DNA of 58,929 bases from Candidatus Thorarchaeota archaeon SMTZ1-45 (GTDB lineage Archaea > Asgardarchaeota > Thorarchaeia > Thorarchaeales > Thorarchaeaceae): positions 1 through 58,929 of the forward strand of contig LRSL01000019.1 of NCBI GenBank assembly GCA_001563335.1, written 5' to 3'. A program made the translations under genes and the position numbers. Shown piece by piece: positions 36,499 to 45,571 of this stretch (positions within the stretch are counted from its first letter, which is position 1; the number at the start of each line of letters is the position of its first letter). The notes beneath the pieces were generated by a model. The model was not told the origin of the DNA. It was given only the letters and a program-made list of their open reading frames with translations, and did no database searches.

Positions 36499-37032
36499 TT
36501 ATTCAACCAACTCTTTCTCCATAAGCACCTCATCTATTAGACCTTTGGGCATGTTAAAGTGCTTCTTTCTAATGCCAACAATTCGATATCCAAGCGAGTC
36601 ATAGAGTCTTTTGGCAGCCTCATTATCATCGAAGGTGCTAAGTATGATTTTGGTGTAATCTTTAGCGAGAGCTGCTTCTTCACCGGACAACATGAGAGAT
36701 TTGCCAATTCCATTACTTCTGCAATCCTTCCTAACAACGATTCCAAGTTTTGCTACATGTTGAGATGCATTCCATTCTTCTGGTTGAATCGACAAATGAC
36801 CAACATACTCACTGTCGATATGAGCAACAAGAAGAATTTCACGTGTGCGTTTTGTGCGCTCTATCCAAGTCTTCCAATCAGACACATGAGAATTGGCAGC
36901 AAAAGTCGGGAGCCACATATATTCTTCTACTACATTCTTGAAGCCCTCAAATAAATGACTTGCATCATCAGCTTGTGCCTCACGAACAGTGATTATTCGA
37001 CCATCTTTGGCATTATACTCCCTTACTTGCAA
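36499..37032 (-). CDS. GNAT acetyltransferase
   Basis: Acetyl-CoA-dependent N-acetyltransferase of 177 residues. The GNAT signature is at about 105-120 (IVVRKDCRSNGIGKSLMLSGEEAAL), followed by IILSTFDDNEAAKRLYDSLGYRIVGIRKKHF, the typical final strand and helix. It resembles PhnO/RimI-like broad acetyltransferases, and no substrate can be inferred. ATG at 37032 is used; the frame has no signal. It precedes the ACT gene on the same strand and lies 67 bases after the glycyl-radical operon's last gene. Confidence 0.85.
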   Translation of the reverse strand: MQVREYNAKDGRIITVREAQADDASHLFEGFKNVVEEYMWLPTFAANSHVSDWKTWIERTKRTREILLVAHIDSEYVGHLSIQPEEWNASQHVAKLGIVVRKDCRSNGIGKSLMLSGEEAALAKDYTKIILSTFDDNEAAKRLYDSLGYRIVGIRKKHFNMPKGLIDEVLMEKELVE

Positions 37033-37099
37033 TTATTACACCGGAAGCATGACGCTCAGAGGTTAGAAAAAGGGTTTTGGTCTGACAAAAAAAAATAGT

Positions 37100-37939
37100 T
37101 CATACCTCTGGCGTCAGCATCGGAATATCAACTCTTGCACCAGGTCTTGGGAGAGAGCAAGTATAGACACGATCAAGCTCAATATAGCCAGTCGAATCGT
37201 TTAACACTCTGAAGTTGCCCTTTAGTTGAAATGCGGCAGGTTCAAGCGTTACAAGTGACACCGCTACTCGTGAACCATCCTTAATTGAAAATCCCCTACG
37301 TTTTTCCTCCCCTCGCTTTAAGACAATTCTATTAGAGGATACAGGTAGCATTCCAAACTCAGGATAAACAATGGGATAGCCATCCTCTGAAATATAGGCG
37401 ATGATTTTTACTGCAGCCATTTGCGACATTCGGTTAAACACATTGAGAGGCATATTGCCTTCATTTGATTCCTGAATTGGTACCTTTCGACTTGCCAGCT
37501 TCGCTTTCAGAAATGCCAAGAGAACGTTCATCTTTGAAATACCAAACTTTTCACTCGCCCAAATAGCCTCGGCGACACCAGCACCTCTTGCATTTGTGTA
37601 TTGATTATAGCGAAAGAGAGGTGTTTGTGCAATGAACTCATATATCTCATCATTACGATGAAAAGATTCAAAATCAGCCTTGATTAACCAACTATCTAGA
37701 TCTGTTGTAAACACCAAAATCGAGAACTTGGTATTCCCATTGTTCAGGTTGTTCCTAGTTTTGTATGTCATGAAGTCACCATAAACTAACGTATTCCCTT
37801 CATATACAGTCCATGATAGAACTGGTACAACATTAGGTTCACCTGATGAGTCCTTTGTCGCCATGAACTTAGGCGTTTCAAATGTCTTCATTGCATCTAT
37901 GAGATCTTGTTTCAATCCAGAATCAACCACAGGTTTCAA
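37100..37939 (-). CDS. Split-barrel flavin-binding-like protein of the glycyl-radical operon
   Basis: The 279 residues resemble the pyridoxamine-phosphate oxidase-like split barrel in their first half (PKFMATKDSSGEPNVVPVLSW then YGDFMTYKTRNNLNNGNTKFSILVF), and a second split-barrel-like half is suggested from about 165 (MAAVKIIAYISEDGYPIVYPEFG). The family binds FMN or haem-related cofactors. It overlaps the activase gene by 17 bases, so the two are co-translated with the lyase upstream. A role in reduction or redox protection of the radical enzyme or of its product is an inference. A tandem duplicate of one barrel is also possible. Confidence 0.75.
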   Translation of the reverse strand: MKPVVDSGLKQDLIDAMKTFETPKFMATKDSSGEPNVVPVLSWTVYEGNTLVYGDFMTYKTRNNLNNGNTKFSILVFTTDLDSWLIKADFESFHRNDEIYEFIAQTPLFRYNQYTNARGAGVAEAIWASEKFGISKMNVLLAFLKAKLASRKVPIQESNEGNMPLNVFNRMSQMAAVKIIAYISEDGYPIVYPEFGMLPVSSNRIVLKRGEEKRRGFSIKDGSRVAVSLVTLEPAAFQLKGNFRVLNDSTGYIELDRVYTCSLPRPGARVDIPMLTPEV

Positions 37940-38897
37940 TCTCCTGATTTTCCATATTGTTCATTTTCTTAGATCGTTTGGTCATTCCTGACCACACAAC
38001 GTTTGAGAGACCTTCCTCTCTGGCCACCTGTGCAAGATTTTCCATAGTTTCAACACTAACGAGATCATAGTCTTTTAGTGGGTATTCTAGGTCAAACAAT
38101 TCATACTTGTCAATGCACATTCTGTTAAATGCAAGCAAATCATATCGTTCTACATTTGGAAGGTGTTGAAGCACAAAGCGAGCGATTGCGCGAATGTTTT
38201 CTTCATCATCGGTGTGTTCAGGAATAATCGGAGTCCTAATCCAAGTAGGTTTCCCACTCTCAGCAACGATATGGGCATTAGTTAGCACTGTATCAAGTGG
38301 AACTCCAGTGTATTCCTTATGCTTCTGTGGATCCATGATTTTTAGGTCATAAAGAATCAAATCGACATAGGGAAGTAAATCCCATAATACTTTCTCACTG
38401 CAATATCCACAGGTATCGAGGGCAACATGGACTCCTTCATCCTTCAGACCTTTTGCTACTTCAAGAGCAAACTTGGATTGAAATGTGGCCTCACCACCTG
38501 AGAGAGTAACACCACCATTTGAGGTTTCAAAAAACACTTTGTCTTTGAGAAGTTCCTGAACAAGATCAACTGAAGTCCATGATTTCCCCATCACTTTGAC
38601 AGCACCAGTTGGACATGCTTCCTCGCAAGTTCCGCACACAACACATCTCTCCCTGTCAATCTTCAGACCATCAGGAGTGAGAGTGAGAGCATCTTCTGGA
38701 CATATACGGACGCAAGCTTGGTCACCAATACATTTCACTTTGTACCATACCAAAGTGGATTCGGGGTTTATTGTTTCGATATTATGACACCAAGAACAGG
38801 ACATCGGACAGCCTTTGAAGAATACAGTGGTTCTAATCCCTGGACCATCCTCTGTTGAACAACGTTGAATATTGGTTATGATTCCTGATGTAGTCAT
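37923..38897 (-). CDS. Glycyl-radical enzyme activase (radical SAM)
   Basis: Makes the glycyl radical on the neighbouring enzyme using SAM. The radical SAM motif is Cys30-x3-Cys34-x2-Cys37 in FFKGCPMSCSWCHN, with RTTVFF just before it. Two ferredoxin-like cluster sites follow: Cys56, Asp59, Cys62, Cys66 and Cys85, Cys88, Cys91, Cys95. In the first, Asp59 stands where the second Cys is usual. Later SGGEATFQ and ALDTCGY are typical of the family. The ATG at 38897 overlaps the lyase stop (TGATG), showing tight coupling. The 324 residues exceed plain PflA because of the ferredoxin insert, as for the glycerol-dehydratase and choline-lyase activases. Confidence 0.93.
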   Translation of the reverse strand: MTTSGIITNIQRCSTEDGPGIRTTVFFKGCPMSCSWCHNIETINPESTLVWYKVKCIGDQACVRICPEDALTLTPDGLKIDRERCVVCGTCEEACPTGAVKVMGKSWTSVDLVQELLKDKVFFETSNGGVTLSGGEATFQSKFALEVAKGLKDEGVHVALDTCGYCSEKVLWDLLPYVDLILYDLKIMDPQKHKEYTGVPLDTVLTNAHIVAESGKPTWIRTPIIPEHTDDEENIRAIARFVLQHLPNVERYDLLAFNRMCIDKYELFDLEYPLKDYDLVSVETMENLAQVAREEGLSNVVWSGMTKRSKKMNNMENQEIETCG

Positions 38898-41296
38898 CAG
38901 AGTGAATGCTCCGTTCTTGTGATGATTTCTTCCTGTAATTCTCTGCCAACTTGCGTAAAGAATGCATTGTATCCTGTCACACGAACCATAAGATTAGAGT
39001 ATGCATCAGGATTCTTCTGAGCATCACGTAGTGTTTTAGCATCAATTACATTGATTTGTAGAGCTGTCCCACCAACCTCATTATAGGCACGAAGCAAGGC
39101 AGCTAGCTTCTCGATATGTTCAGGTGTTTGGACCATTGACGGACTAATCGTGATAGTGTGAGATGCACCATTGGGAATGGTTTCGAGGTTAAGTTTTCCA
39201 ACAGACCTTATTGACGCTGTTGGTCCATGAGAATCCATTCCTTGAACAGCACCTACTCCACCTGAGAGGAACTCTCCGCGTTTTCTTCCATCGGGCGTAG
39301 CACCAGTTAATGGAGCAAGTGGAATATAATAGTTCCAAGATAAATAGCCAGCCCTGTATCTTCTTCCAGTGAATGGATTTTTGTGTTTGAACGCTTCTTC
39401 AGCCCAGAAGACAGAGAGTTCACGAGCAATCTCATCTACATAGTCATCATCGTTACCAAACTTCGGAGCTTTGGACCTTAGCAATTGACGAAGTTCCTTA
39501 TGACCCTCATAGTTTGATTTAAGTGCATCAAGCAGTTCTTTCATTGTCACACGTTTATCATCGAATATCATTTTCTTTACTGCTGCTACTGAATCAGCTA
39601 AAGTAGCGATTCCCATTCCCTCGATGGTATTGAAATTCCAAGTAGTGCCACCTTCATTGACATCTTTTCCATTAATAGCACAGTCATCCATTAATGCGCT
39701 TAGATAAGGCACTGGTTGGTATTTTGCACGTAGGTTATCCGCCATATTTCCTGCATTCACCAGAAGCTCAACGAGAGCTTTAAGCTGTGCCTTGATTGCA
39801 TTCATGAAATCGTCAAATGTCTTGAAGCTCAATGGGTCACCTGTTTTTGGACCAAATTGAATTCCTGTTGCTTGGTCTTTACCATCATTTAGAGCCAACT
39901 CAACAGCCTTTGCCAGATTTATGTTAATATCAACAGTGTCTGATCGGTCGTTACCTTGCATTGTATTCTCGAGACAACCAACTATACCATAGTTCCAGGC
40001 TTCTTCACGTGGAACTCCTTGCCACACAAGTCCGTCGATACTGTGTTCATCAAAATTCATCAGAAATGGAGAACCTTGAGCTTTAGAAACAATTTCTGCA
40101 ACTCGAATCAGAAAGTCTTGAGGTGTATTGCGATGAAGCCTGATATTGGGTTTTGGTTCGAGAAGATTCATTTCTTCGATGACATCAAGAGTTAGCCATG
40201 TGAGGTCGTTTGTTAGGTCTTCTCCATTTGGTCCGCATCCACTCAAAGTTATCAATTGACCAAAACCAGAGTTGATACCTTGATTGATCCCGAGGCGTCC
40301 TTGAAAATCATAGACATAGTTATGTTTAATCCAATAACATTGGAGAAGTTCCCTTGCTTCCTCTCTTGTGAGTATGCCCGCATCAATGTCCTTCTTGTAG
40401 AAAGGATACATATACTGATCCCATCGGCCATGTGATAGTCCTGCACCAGGATAAGACTCAGCAGCCATTACAAGCATATGAACAAACCAGAGAGACTGAA
40501 GTGCTTCCCAGAATGAAGTGGGTGCTTCCCAGGGCACTCTGTCACAAATTTCCGCAATATTAAGAAGCTCTTTTTTTCTTTCGGGGTCAGGTTCACTCTT
40601 GGCAAGTTCTTTTGCTTTCTTCGAATACCTAAGACCAACATCACGAGCAGTTTCACAGCTTAGGATCAGTGCTTCGATGAATTCACGATGTTTAGGGGTA
40701 AGGTCTCCCTTCAGTAGAGTTCTATATTCTTCTGCTAGACCACGCATACCGACTTTCATTACTTTGGCATAGTTAGGAATAAGATGTCCAGGAATCGAAG
40801 AACCGGTTCCGATTCCATGTTCGTTCAACCGTCCGGTTTCATTAAACCAATTTGACATCTCCTTGTTCCTTTTTTTTGTTTCAGACTTATTCAGAGACCT
40901 TGAGAGAGCTGTGTTAAAATTGAATCCTACAATAAGTTCGCCATCTAAGATTATTGTAGGCATATACTTTGTCATCACTTCATGAAAGAAGATTGCTCGT
41001 CTCTTTTCAAGACCAAAATTCCAATACCCATCTGACAACTCAACTTTGATGACCATTGCTTTTAGAGTTTGATTGATTGAAGCAAAGAAGGGATATAGAG
41101 CAGGTTCATTTGCCCAATCATGAACCGAGTAGACCTCATCCCAATCAGTACCAGTTGTAAAAGCATATGGTTCATTTGTTTCTTCACGGTCATTAAAGGA
41201 GTAAAAATGGTTTCGTAATTTCCGAACTCGTTTAGAGAGATTTTCAGAGGGAGACCATATTTCAATCAAGGGGGTTATCTTCTCATCGACTGTCAA
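38897..41296 (-). CDS. Glycyl-radical enzyme (PFL-like family), substrate unknown
   Basis: Anaerobic radical enzyme of 799 residues, close to the usual length. The active-site Cys441 and Glu443 are in YGIVGCLENTMQG, and the glycyl radical site is Gly775 in VRVTGYNAFF, near the C-terminus, so the catalytic parts are intact. The Cys-Leu-Glu pattern groups it with dehydratase, decarboxylase and C-C lyase members rather than with pyruvate formate-lyase, which has Cys-Cys. The exact substrate cannot be read. Candidates include diol dehydratases, hydroxyproline dehydratase and alkyl/arylsuccinate synthases. The TTG at 41296 is the only reasonable start in frame. It is the first gene of a three-gene reverse operon. 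Confidence 0.9.
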   Translation of the reverse strand: MTVDEKITPLIEIWSPSENLSKRVRKLRNHFYSFNDREETNEPYAFTTGTDWDEVYSVHDWANEPALYPFFASINQTLKAMVIKVELSDGYWNFGLEKRRAIFFHEVMTKYMPTIILDGELIVGFNFNTALSRSLNKSETKKRNKEMSNWFNETGRLNEHGIGTGSSIPGHLIPNYAKVMKVGMRGLAEEYRTLLKGDLTPKHREFIEALILSCETARDVGLRYSKKAKELAKSEPDPERKKELLNIAEICDRVPWEAPTSFWEALQSLWFVHMLVMAAESYPGAGLSHGRWDQYMYPFYKKDIDAGILTREEARELLQCYWIKHNYVYDFQGRLGINQGINSGFGQLITLSGCGPNGEDLTNDLTWLTLDVIEEMNLLEPKPNIRLHRNTPQDFLIRVAEIVSKAQGSPFLMNFDEHSIDGLVWQGVPREEAWNYGIVGCLENTMQGNDRSDTVDININLAKAVELALNDGKDQATGIQFGPKTGDPLSFKTFDDFMNAIKAQLKALVELLVNAGNMADNLRAKYQPVPYLSALMDDCAINGKDVNEGGTTWNFNTIEGMGIATLADSVAAVKKMIFDDKRVTMKELLDALKSNYEGHKELRQLLRSKAPKFGNDDDYVDEIARELSVFWAEEAFKHKNPFTGRRYRAGYLSWNYYIPLAPLTGATPDGRKRGEFLSGGVGAVQGMDSHGPTASIRSVGKLNLETIPNGASHTITISPSMVQTPEHIEKLAALLRAYNEVGGTALQINVIDAKTLRDAQKNPDAYSNLMVRVTGYNAFFTQVGRELQEEIITRTEHSL

Positions 41297-41337
41297 GGAG
41301 TGAGCACCACCATTCTGTTTGGAGGGAATATTACTTC

Positions 41338-41368
41338 ATTCTAATAAGACTACATATTCTAATAGAAT
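41338..41368. promoter_or_regulatory. Repeated site upstream of glycyl-radical operon
   Basis: ATTCTAATA occurs at 41338-41346 and again at 41356-41364. The second copy continues to form ATTCTA-A-TAGAAT (41356-41368), a palindrome around one base. A TATA-like TAATATT on the reverse strand is near 41327-41333, about 34 bases before the lyase start, so these repeats lie just upstream of the promoter. The bound factor is unknown. Confidence 0.45.
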
Positions 41369-41462
41369 GTGGATAAATAGCTTACACTGCAATCAATACG
41401 CAATTCAGTGGCTTCTCGTACGACCATGCAACTGGCGCTAGCCTTAAAAGCAGTACAACTTC

Positions 41463-41483
41463 TCGGGGGCCTTAACCGCCCGA
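41463..41483 (+). promoter_or_regulatory. Leader inverted repeat before the Ig-repeat gene
   Basis: TCGGG (41463-41467) and CCCGA (41479-41483) flank GGCCTTAACCG. A TATA-like CCTTAAAAG is at 41442-41450, so the repeat lies near the predicted start of the transcript. Confidence 0.35.
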
Positions 41484-41516
41484 AATCAGATTACTGGGTA
41501 TCAGGAAGGCAATAGA

Positions 41517-43682
41517 ATGAGAACAACGAGTAGATTGCTTGCGCTCCTAATTATCTCGATGATGTTTATAGGAGCGGCACAGACTCAGATGCAAGCACCC
41601 TTTGCTATACAGAATGACCTAAGCCTGATCACACCAACTGAAACCCTCATAGTTTCAGGTTACGATTCTCCCAACATTACAGTGTCATTGACAAGTCCAG
41701 CGAATGGGAGTTCTGTGTCAGGAACCTTCGACATAAATGTCGACATTACATCTGATTTTGGTACTCTGAATCTTACACTCTTTATTGAAGGGGCAATCTA
41801 TAGTGCATACAATCAGACAAGTATTGGCATTGGTGCACAATCAATCACTGTGGATTCCACAACTCAGCCAGAAGGCATGTTAAACTTCACGCTCTTCTTT
41901 GAGAATCTTGCAGAGAAAGAAACATACTATCTTCTCTATTTCGTCGATAACGACGGCGTGAACATTGAAGTTGCACTGTACACACCTGCAAATGGAAGTA
42001 CCATTAGTGGTGTTGTGAGTATAGACCTCAACGTCACTCACGATTATGGCAACCTCAACATTACTCTTCTTGTGGATGGAATAGCTCAAGCACCATATAC
42101 ACCACTATTGATTGGGTCGGGCGATATCAGCGTCATTATCGATACCAGTGGTCTTTGGGAAGGATACAACAACTTCACATTCATCTTTGAGTACGATTTT
42201 CTTGCAACAACCGACTACTATGAGATGTATTTGGAATATCTAGTTGACAATGATGGTGAACCAGTCACTGTTAGTCATCAGTCACCTGCATACGGTTCAC
42301 AGGTAGCAGGAGTGTTCAATCTCACATTACTTATAGGATCAGAATATGAACCGCTAAATCTAACTCTGTATATTGAAGGGATTATTCAATCAGACTTCAA
42401 TAAAACACCTATCGGAATTAGAGAGCAGATAATTCAAATAAACACGACCTCTTTGCCAGAAGGTCTTTTGAATTTCACCCTGGTCTTTGAGTATAATGTG
42501 ACTGGTGAGAATATAATTGTCAGTTACTTTATTGAATTCGTTGTGAATAATCATGATGCTCCAAATGTTGAATGGATTTCGCCGGAGGAGCTAGATACCA
42601 TTAGCGGTGTGACTGACTTCTGGCTAAATATAACCTCTACATATAGTGAAGTCTTCCTCAACATAACTGTTGATGACAAGATTGTTCCAGAATGGAATGC
42701 TACACTAGTTCCGGTTGGTGATGGTAATTACTCAGTCAACTCAAGCAGGTATGAAAATGGGAATCATATCATACGTATAATTGTATATACAGAAGAAGGA
42801 CTGACAGCCTCCATAAGCAGGGAGTTTGTATTTCTAGATCATATTAGGCTATATGTGTTGGAGTTCGCCAATTATGATGAAATCTCTGGAAACGCCAGTA
42901 TCCCAGTGAGAATTGCATCACCATACCAGAATGGTACTGTTTCACTATATATTGATGGTATACTAGTTGAGGAAGTAAACAATGTCACGGTCTTTCTGGG
43001 ACGGAATATTATCTATTTCAATACCACCTTGTACTCAGAGGGTGAGCACAATTTCACTTTCGTAGCCTACGACCACTTTGGTCATCGATATAACTATAGA
43101 ATAGTGCTTATAATCAACAACTATGGGCCGCCTGTTCTAAGGTTCTCCACAACAGCAGCAGTAGTTATCGGACGAGCTGAATTTGTAGTCGATGTTGATA
43201 CTAATTGGAACACTCTAGAAGCGTCTGTTTATGTTGACGACATTCTTGTTGGAGGTTATCAGAATCTTTCTGTCGATGTTAGTGGTGGGATTTTCACATT
43301 CTATATCGATGTGGGCAACTATACAAAAGCACAACATACTGTGCGTTTAGTAATGTTGACAGCAGAGAATGAAACAACAGAGATTGAACGAGAGTTCGGT
43401 TTTGCCTCTCTTAGAATTGAGGAGATCGCAAGTATTTTCGTGCTCTTTGGTCTTGCATTGGCAATTCCGATTTACAGGAAAAGACAGGGTCACTCACTCA
43501 GACCTGTAATCATCCTGGATGTCGTGTTCTTTGGAGTCATAGTCGGTGCATTCCTAATACTGGGTATTAGTTCGATTCCGTTCATTCTATGGCATGTGAA
43601 CCTTGCTAGTATTTGGGCTATTGGTAGCTCGCTTGTGTTTGCAAACTGGGCAATTCCATTCATAATGATGGAAGAAGAGTGA
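41517..43682 (+). CDS. Large surface protein with Ig-like repeats and C-terminal membrane helices
   Basis: The 721 residues begin with a signal peptide (MRTTSRLLALLIISMMFIGAAQTQ). At least three repeats of about 95-100 residues follow, each with a PANGSxxSG start, an LNLTL or LNITL strand with EGI or DGI, and a closing strand NFTFxFEY; more diverged copies reach about residue 610. These are Ig-like strands with many Asn-x-Thr/Ser sites, so heavy glycosylation is likely. The last 110 residues hold three hydrophobic segments, ending in MMEEE, which is unusual for a surface protein of this kind. The start ATG follows GGAAGGCAATAG. It may be a cell-envelope or sensor-like protein; no adhesion motif is seen. 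Confidence 0.8.
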   Translation: MRTTSRLLALLIISMMFIGAAQTQMQAPFAIQNDLSLITPTETLIVSGYDSPNITVSLTSPANGSSVSGTFDINVDITSDFGTLNLTLFIEGAIYSAYNQTSIGIGAQSITVDSTTQPEGMLNFTLFFENLAEKETYYLLYFVDNDGVNIEVALYTPANGSTISGVVSIDLNVTHDYGNLNITLLVDGIAQAPYTPLLIGSGDISVIIDTSGLWEGYNNFTFIFEYDFLATTDYYEMYLEYLVDNDGEPVTVSHQSPAYGSQVAGVFNLTLLIGSEYEPLNLTLYIEGIIQSDFNKTPIGIREQIIQINTTSLPEGLLNFTLVFEYNVTGENIIVSYFIEFVVNNHDAPNVEWISPEELDTISGVTDFWLNITSTYSEVFLNITVDDKIVPEWNATLVPVGDGNYSVNSSRYENGNHIIRIIVYTEEGLTASISREFVFLDHIRLYVLEFANYDEISGNASIPVRIASPYQNGTVSLYIDGILVEEVNNVTVFLGRNIIYFNTTLYSEGEHNFTFVAYDHFGHRYNYRIVLIINNYGPPVLRFSTTAAVVIGRAEFVVDVDTNWNTLEASVYVDDILVGGYQNLSVDVSGGIFTFYIDVGNYTKAQHTVRLVMLTAENETTEIEREFGFASLRIEEIASIFVLFGLALAIPIYRKRQGHSLRPVIILDVVFFGVIVGAFLILGISSIPFILWHVNLASIWAIGSSLVFANWAIPFIMMEEE

Positions 43683-44546
43683 TCAAAGAAGTCGTGTGAC
43701 TGGGATATCAGTTGAAAGTTCAGAAGACCATTTCGCAAAAGAAGTGTAGATGTTGAGATTATCCTTTGGGATTGTTGATTTCACCTTCTTTACTTTCCAT
43801 CTTAGAGCGTGTCCTGCAGTCTTGGAAATAACAATATCAGCTTCATTCAAACCATGCTTTGTTACATCAACAACGAAAATTGCAGTTTTAGCATCTACCT
43901 TAGCAATAGCTCCCACTCCGAAAAGGTGCTCAGCAGAATAAAATTCTAGGAGTTTCCCAGTATGTTCTTCATCAATAATATCAGCTGCTAGTTCAGCTAG
44001 TGATCCAGGATATGCAATATGGGAGAAACGCATTGAAGTCGGCAGTTTGGTCACTTCTTTTAGAGAAACCATCTTCACCTTTGAAGCTCTAATTTTAGGA
44101 ATCTTTGTAGGTGAAATACTAATGTCCATAATGTTGCCCCTTGCAAAATACTGCACCTTCATCCAATAATTGTAAGCAGCGGGAGGTGTGGTTGCCACAA
44201 CTCTAACAACTTTCTTCTTTCTTAGCACCTCTTCAGCTGCTCTTGTGAGCATTGTACCAATTGTTGCCTTTTGATTTCTGACATCAACGTCAAGATTTCG
44301 GATTATTCCTACACGACCGGAAACTGGATTTTTCTCAGCTCTAAACACAATTTCACCTATTACTTGCCCTTTTTCTTCAGCTACGAGCCAACCCCATCTT
44401 TCAAATGCTGCACCTTTGTGTTCATCCTTGACCTGTTCGACGGTAGTATATCCTCCCACCCTTGTACGATAGAACCAACGCGTACCTTGATAGACTTCCA
44501 GAAGGTCTGAACAATCCTTCATCATGCCCTGCCGAATGGTAACCAT
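43683..44546 (-). CDS. GNAT acetyltransferase with C-terminal extension
   Basis: The ATG at 44546 (MVTIRQGMM) gives about 287 residues. Residues 1-145 are a GNAT domain: KDCSDLLEVYQGTRWFYRTRVGG, IVFRAEKNPVSGRVGIIRNLDVDVRNQKATIGTMLTRAAEEVL, then a closing YNYWMKVQYFARG. Residues 150-287 are a second alpha/beta region, possibly a diverged GNAT copy, with no recognisable catalytic motif (AKVDAKTAIFVVDVTKHG, ADIVISKTAGHALRWKV). The frame runs to 44594 but the extra residues look like leader. It is convergent with the Ig-repeat gene. Substrate unknown. Confidence 0.75.
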   Translation of the reverse strand: MVTIRQGMMKDCSDLLEVYQGTRWFYRTRVGGYTTVEQVKDEHKGAAFERWGWLVAEEKGQVIGEIVFRAEKNPVSGRVGIIRNLDVDVRNQKATIGTMLTRAAEEVLRKKKVVRVVATTPPAAYNYWMKVQYFARGNIMDISISPTKIPKIRASKVKMVSLKEVTKLPTSMRFSHIAYPGSLAELAADIIDEEHTGKLLEFYSAEHLFGVGAIAKVDAKTAIFVVDVTKHGLNEADIVISKTAGHALRWKVKKVKSTIPKDNLNIYTSFAKWSSELSTDIPVTRLL

Positions 44547-44619
44547 TGATAGACGCCTCTGACTTGTCACTGGTATCAAGAAATCTAAGGACAAAATAAA
44601 GTGATGTAAGACAAAATAG

Positions 44620-45552
44620 TTAGTAAAGAATGGAATTACTTATTCGAAGACTTCGCGAGGCCAGCTCTCTTGCACTGGGGCTAAAGAGATATAGGATTGG
44701 TTCGATGCCAATCCCTCCAGGGATATGAATAGCAGGATACTCGGTTTGTGGTCCTGGCACCTGGACCATATCCTTAAGAGATTCGACTATTTTTGAGGCT
44801 GAACTTTCTGGTTCTTTCATAGTCAACACATGGAATCCCATTTTTCCCGCAATCTTCGCGATGTCTTCCTTTCCACTCACACAAAGACATGCACGTACTC
44901 GAGGCCATGTGCTTTTTGCATACAATAATAGTTCTGCAGTATGTTGTGATGCTCCAAATCGAGGATTGATAAGAGCTCGAGCCCGACCATCTATGATTGT
45001 AATTCTACCAGGAACTCCAGCCACATCTTTGTATGTTTGAGCAAGATCATTGCATACAACAAAATTCGCACGGACTTGTGGTACAATAACCTGGAAGGTA
45101 TCAGATTGCTCTATAGTCCTTAGTGCTTCAAGGATGTCTTCAATTATTATGGCTCGTTCTGCAAGATCATCATCCCTTCCTCCAAGCAGTTGAGAGCAGA
45201 TTTGACAATTTGCAAATTTGAGAGAAGGTACTTTATCTTGGTGCATCTCACATAATGTTGAACCTAGACGGGAACGCATGCATGCTGAACAGATTTCTCG
45301 GATTATTTTATCGGTACTCGACTCGCCAGTTTTGATAATTTCTGTGAGTCTTTTTGAGAGAAAATCGACCTCTCCTGCTAGCTTGGTCTTCGATAATTGC
45401 TGGCTCAAATACTTGCTGACAGCTGCTTGTGTCAAATCCATTTTCGAAGCGATCTCAGTCTGTGAGAACCCATCTTCTATTAATGATATAGCCACTGAAG
45501 CTCTGACTGCTCGTAGGAAGTCCCTTTGTACAAGTTCACATGGTGGTCTCAT
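44620..45552 (-). CDS. thiR: Thiamine regulator ThiR (HTH-ThiN)
   Basis: Represses thiamine genes when bound to thiamine phosphate in haloarchaea, and the same domain set is seen here. Residues about 10-60 hold a helix-turn-helix (AISLIEDGFSQTEIASKMDLTQAAVSKYLS). Residues about 80-120 have a Cys-rich segment, CSACMRSRLGSTLC then CQICSQLL. Residues 130-310 are a ThiN domain (ICNDLAQ-like VCNDLAQTYKDVAG and IPGGIGIEPILYLF). The enzyme form of ThiN is fused to ThiD, but here the fusion is to HTH, so a regulator is the better reading. It is divergent from the thiamine ABC transporter, with a shared operator between. Confidence 0.88.
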   Translation of the reverse strand: MRPPCELVQRDFLRAVRASVAISLIEDGFSQTEIASKMDLTQAAVSKYLSQQLSKTKLAGEVDFLSKRLTEIIKTGESSTDKIIREICSACMRSRLGSTLCEMHQDKVPSLKFANCQICSQLLGGRDDDLAERAIIIEDILEALRTIEQSDTFQVIVPQVRANFVVCNDLAQTYKDVAGVPGRITIIDGRARALINPRFGASQHTAELLLYAKSTWPRVRACLCVSGKEDIAKIAGKMGFHVLTMKEPESSASKIVESLKDMVQVPGPQTEYPAIHIPGGIGIEPILYLFSPSARELASRSLRISNSILY

Positions 45553-45571
45553 GCAGATTCACCTCAATATC

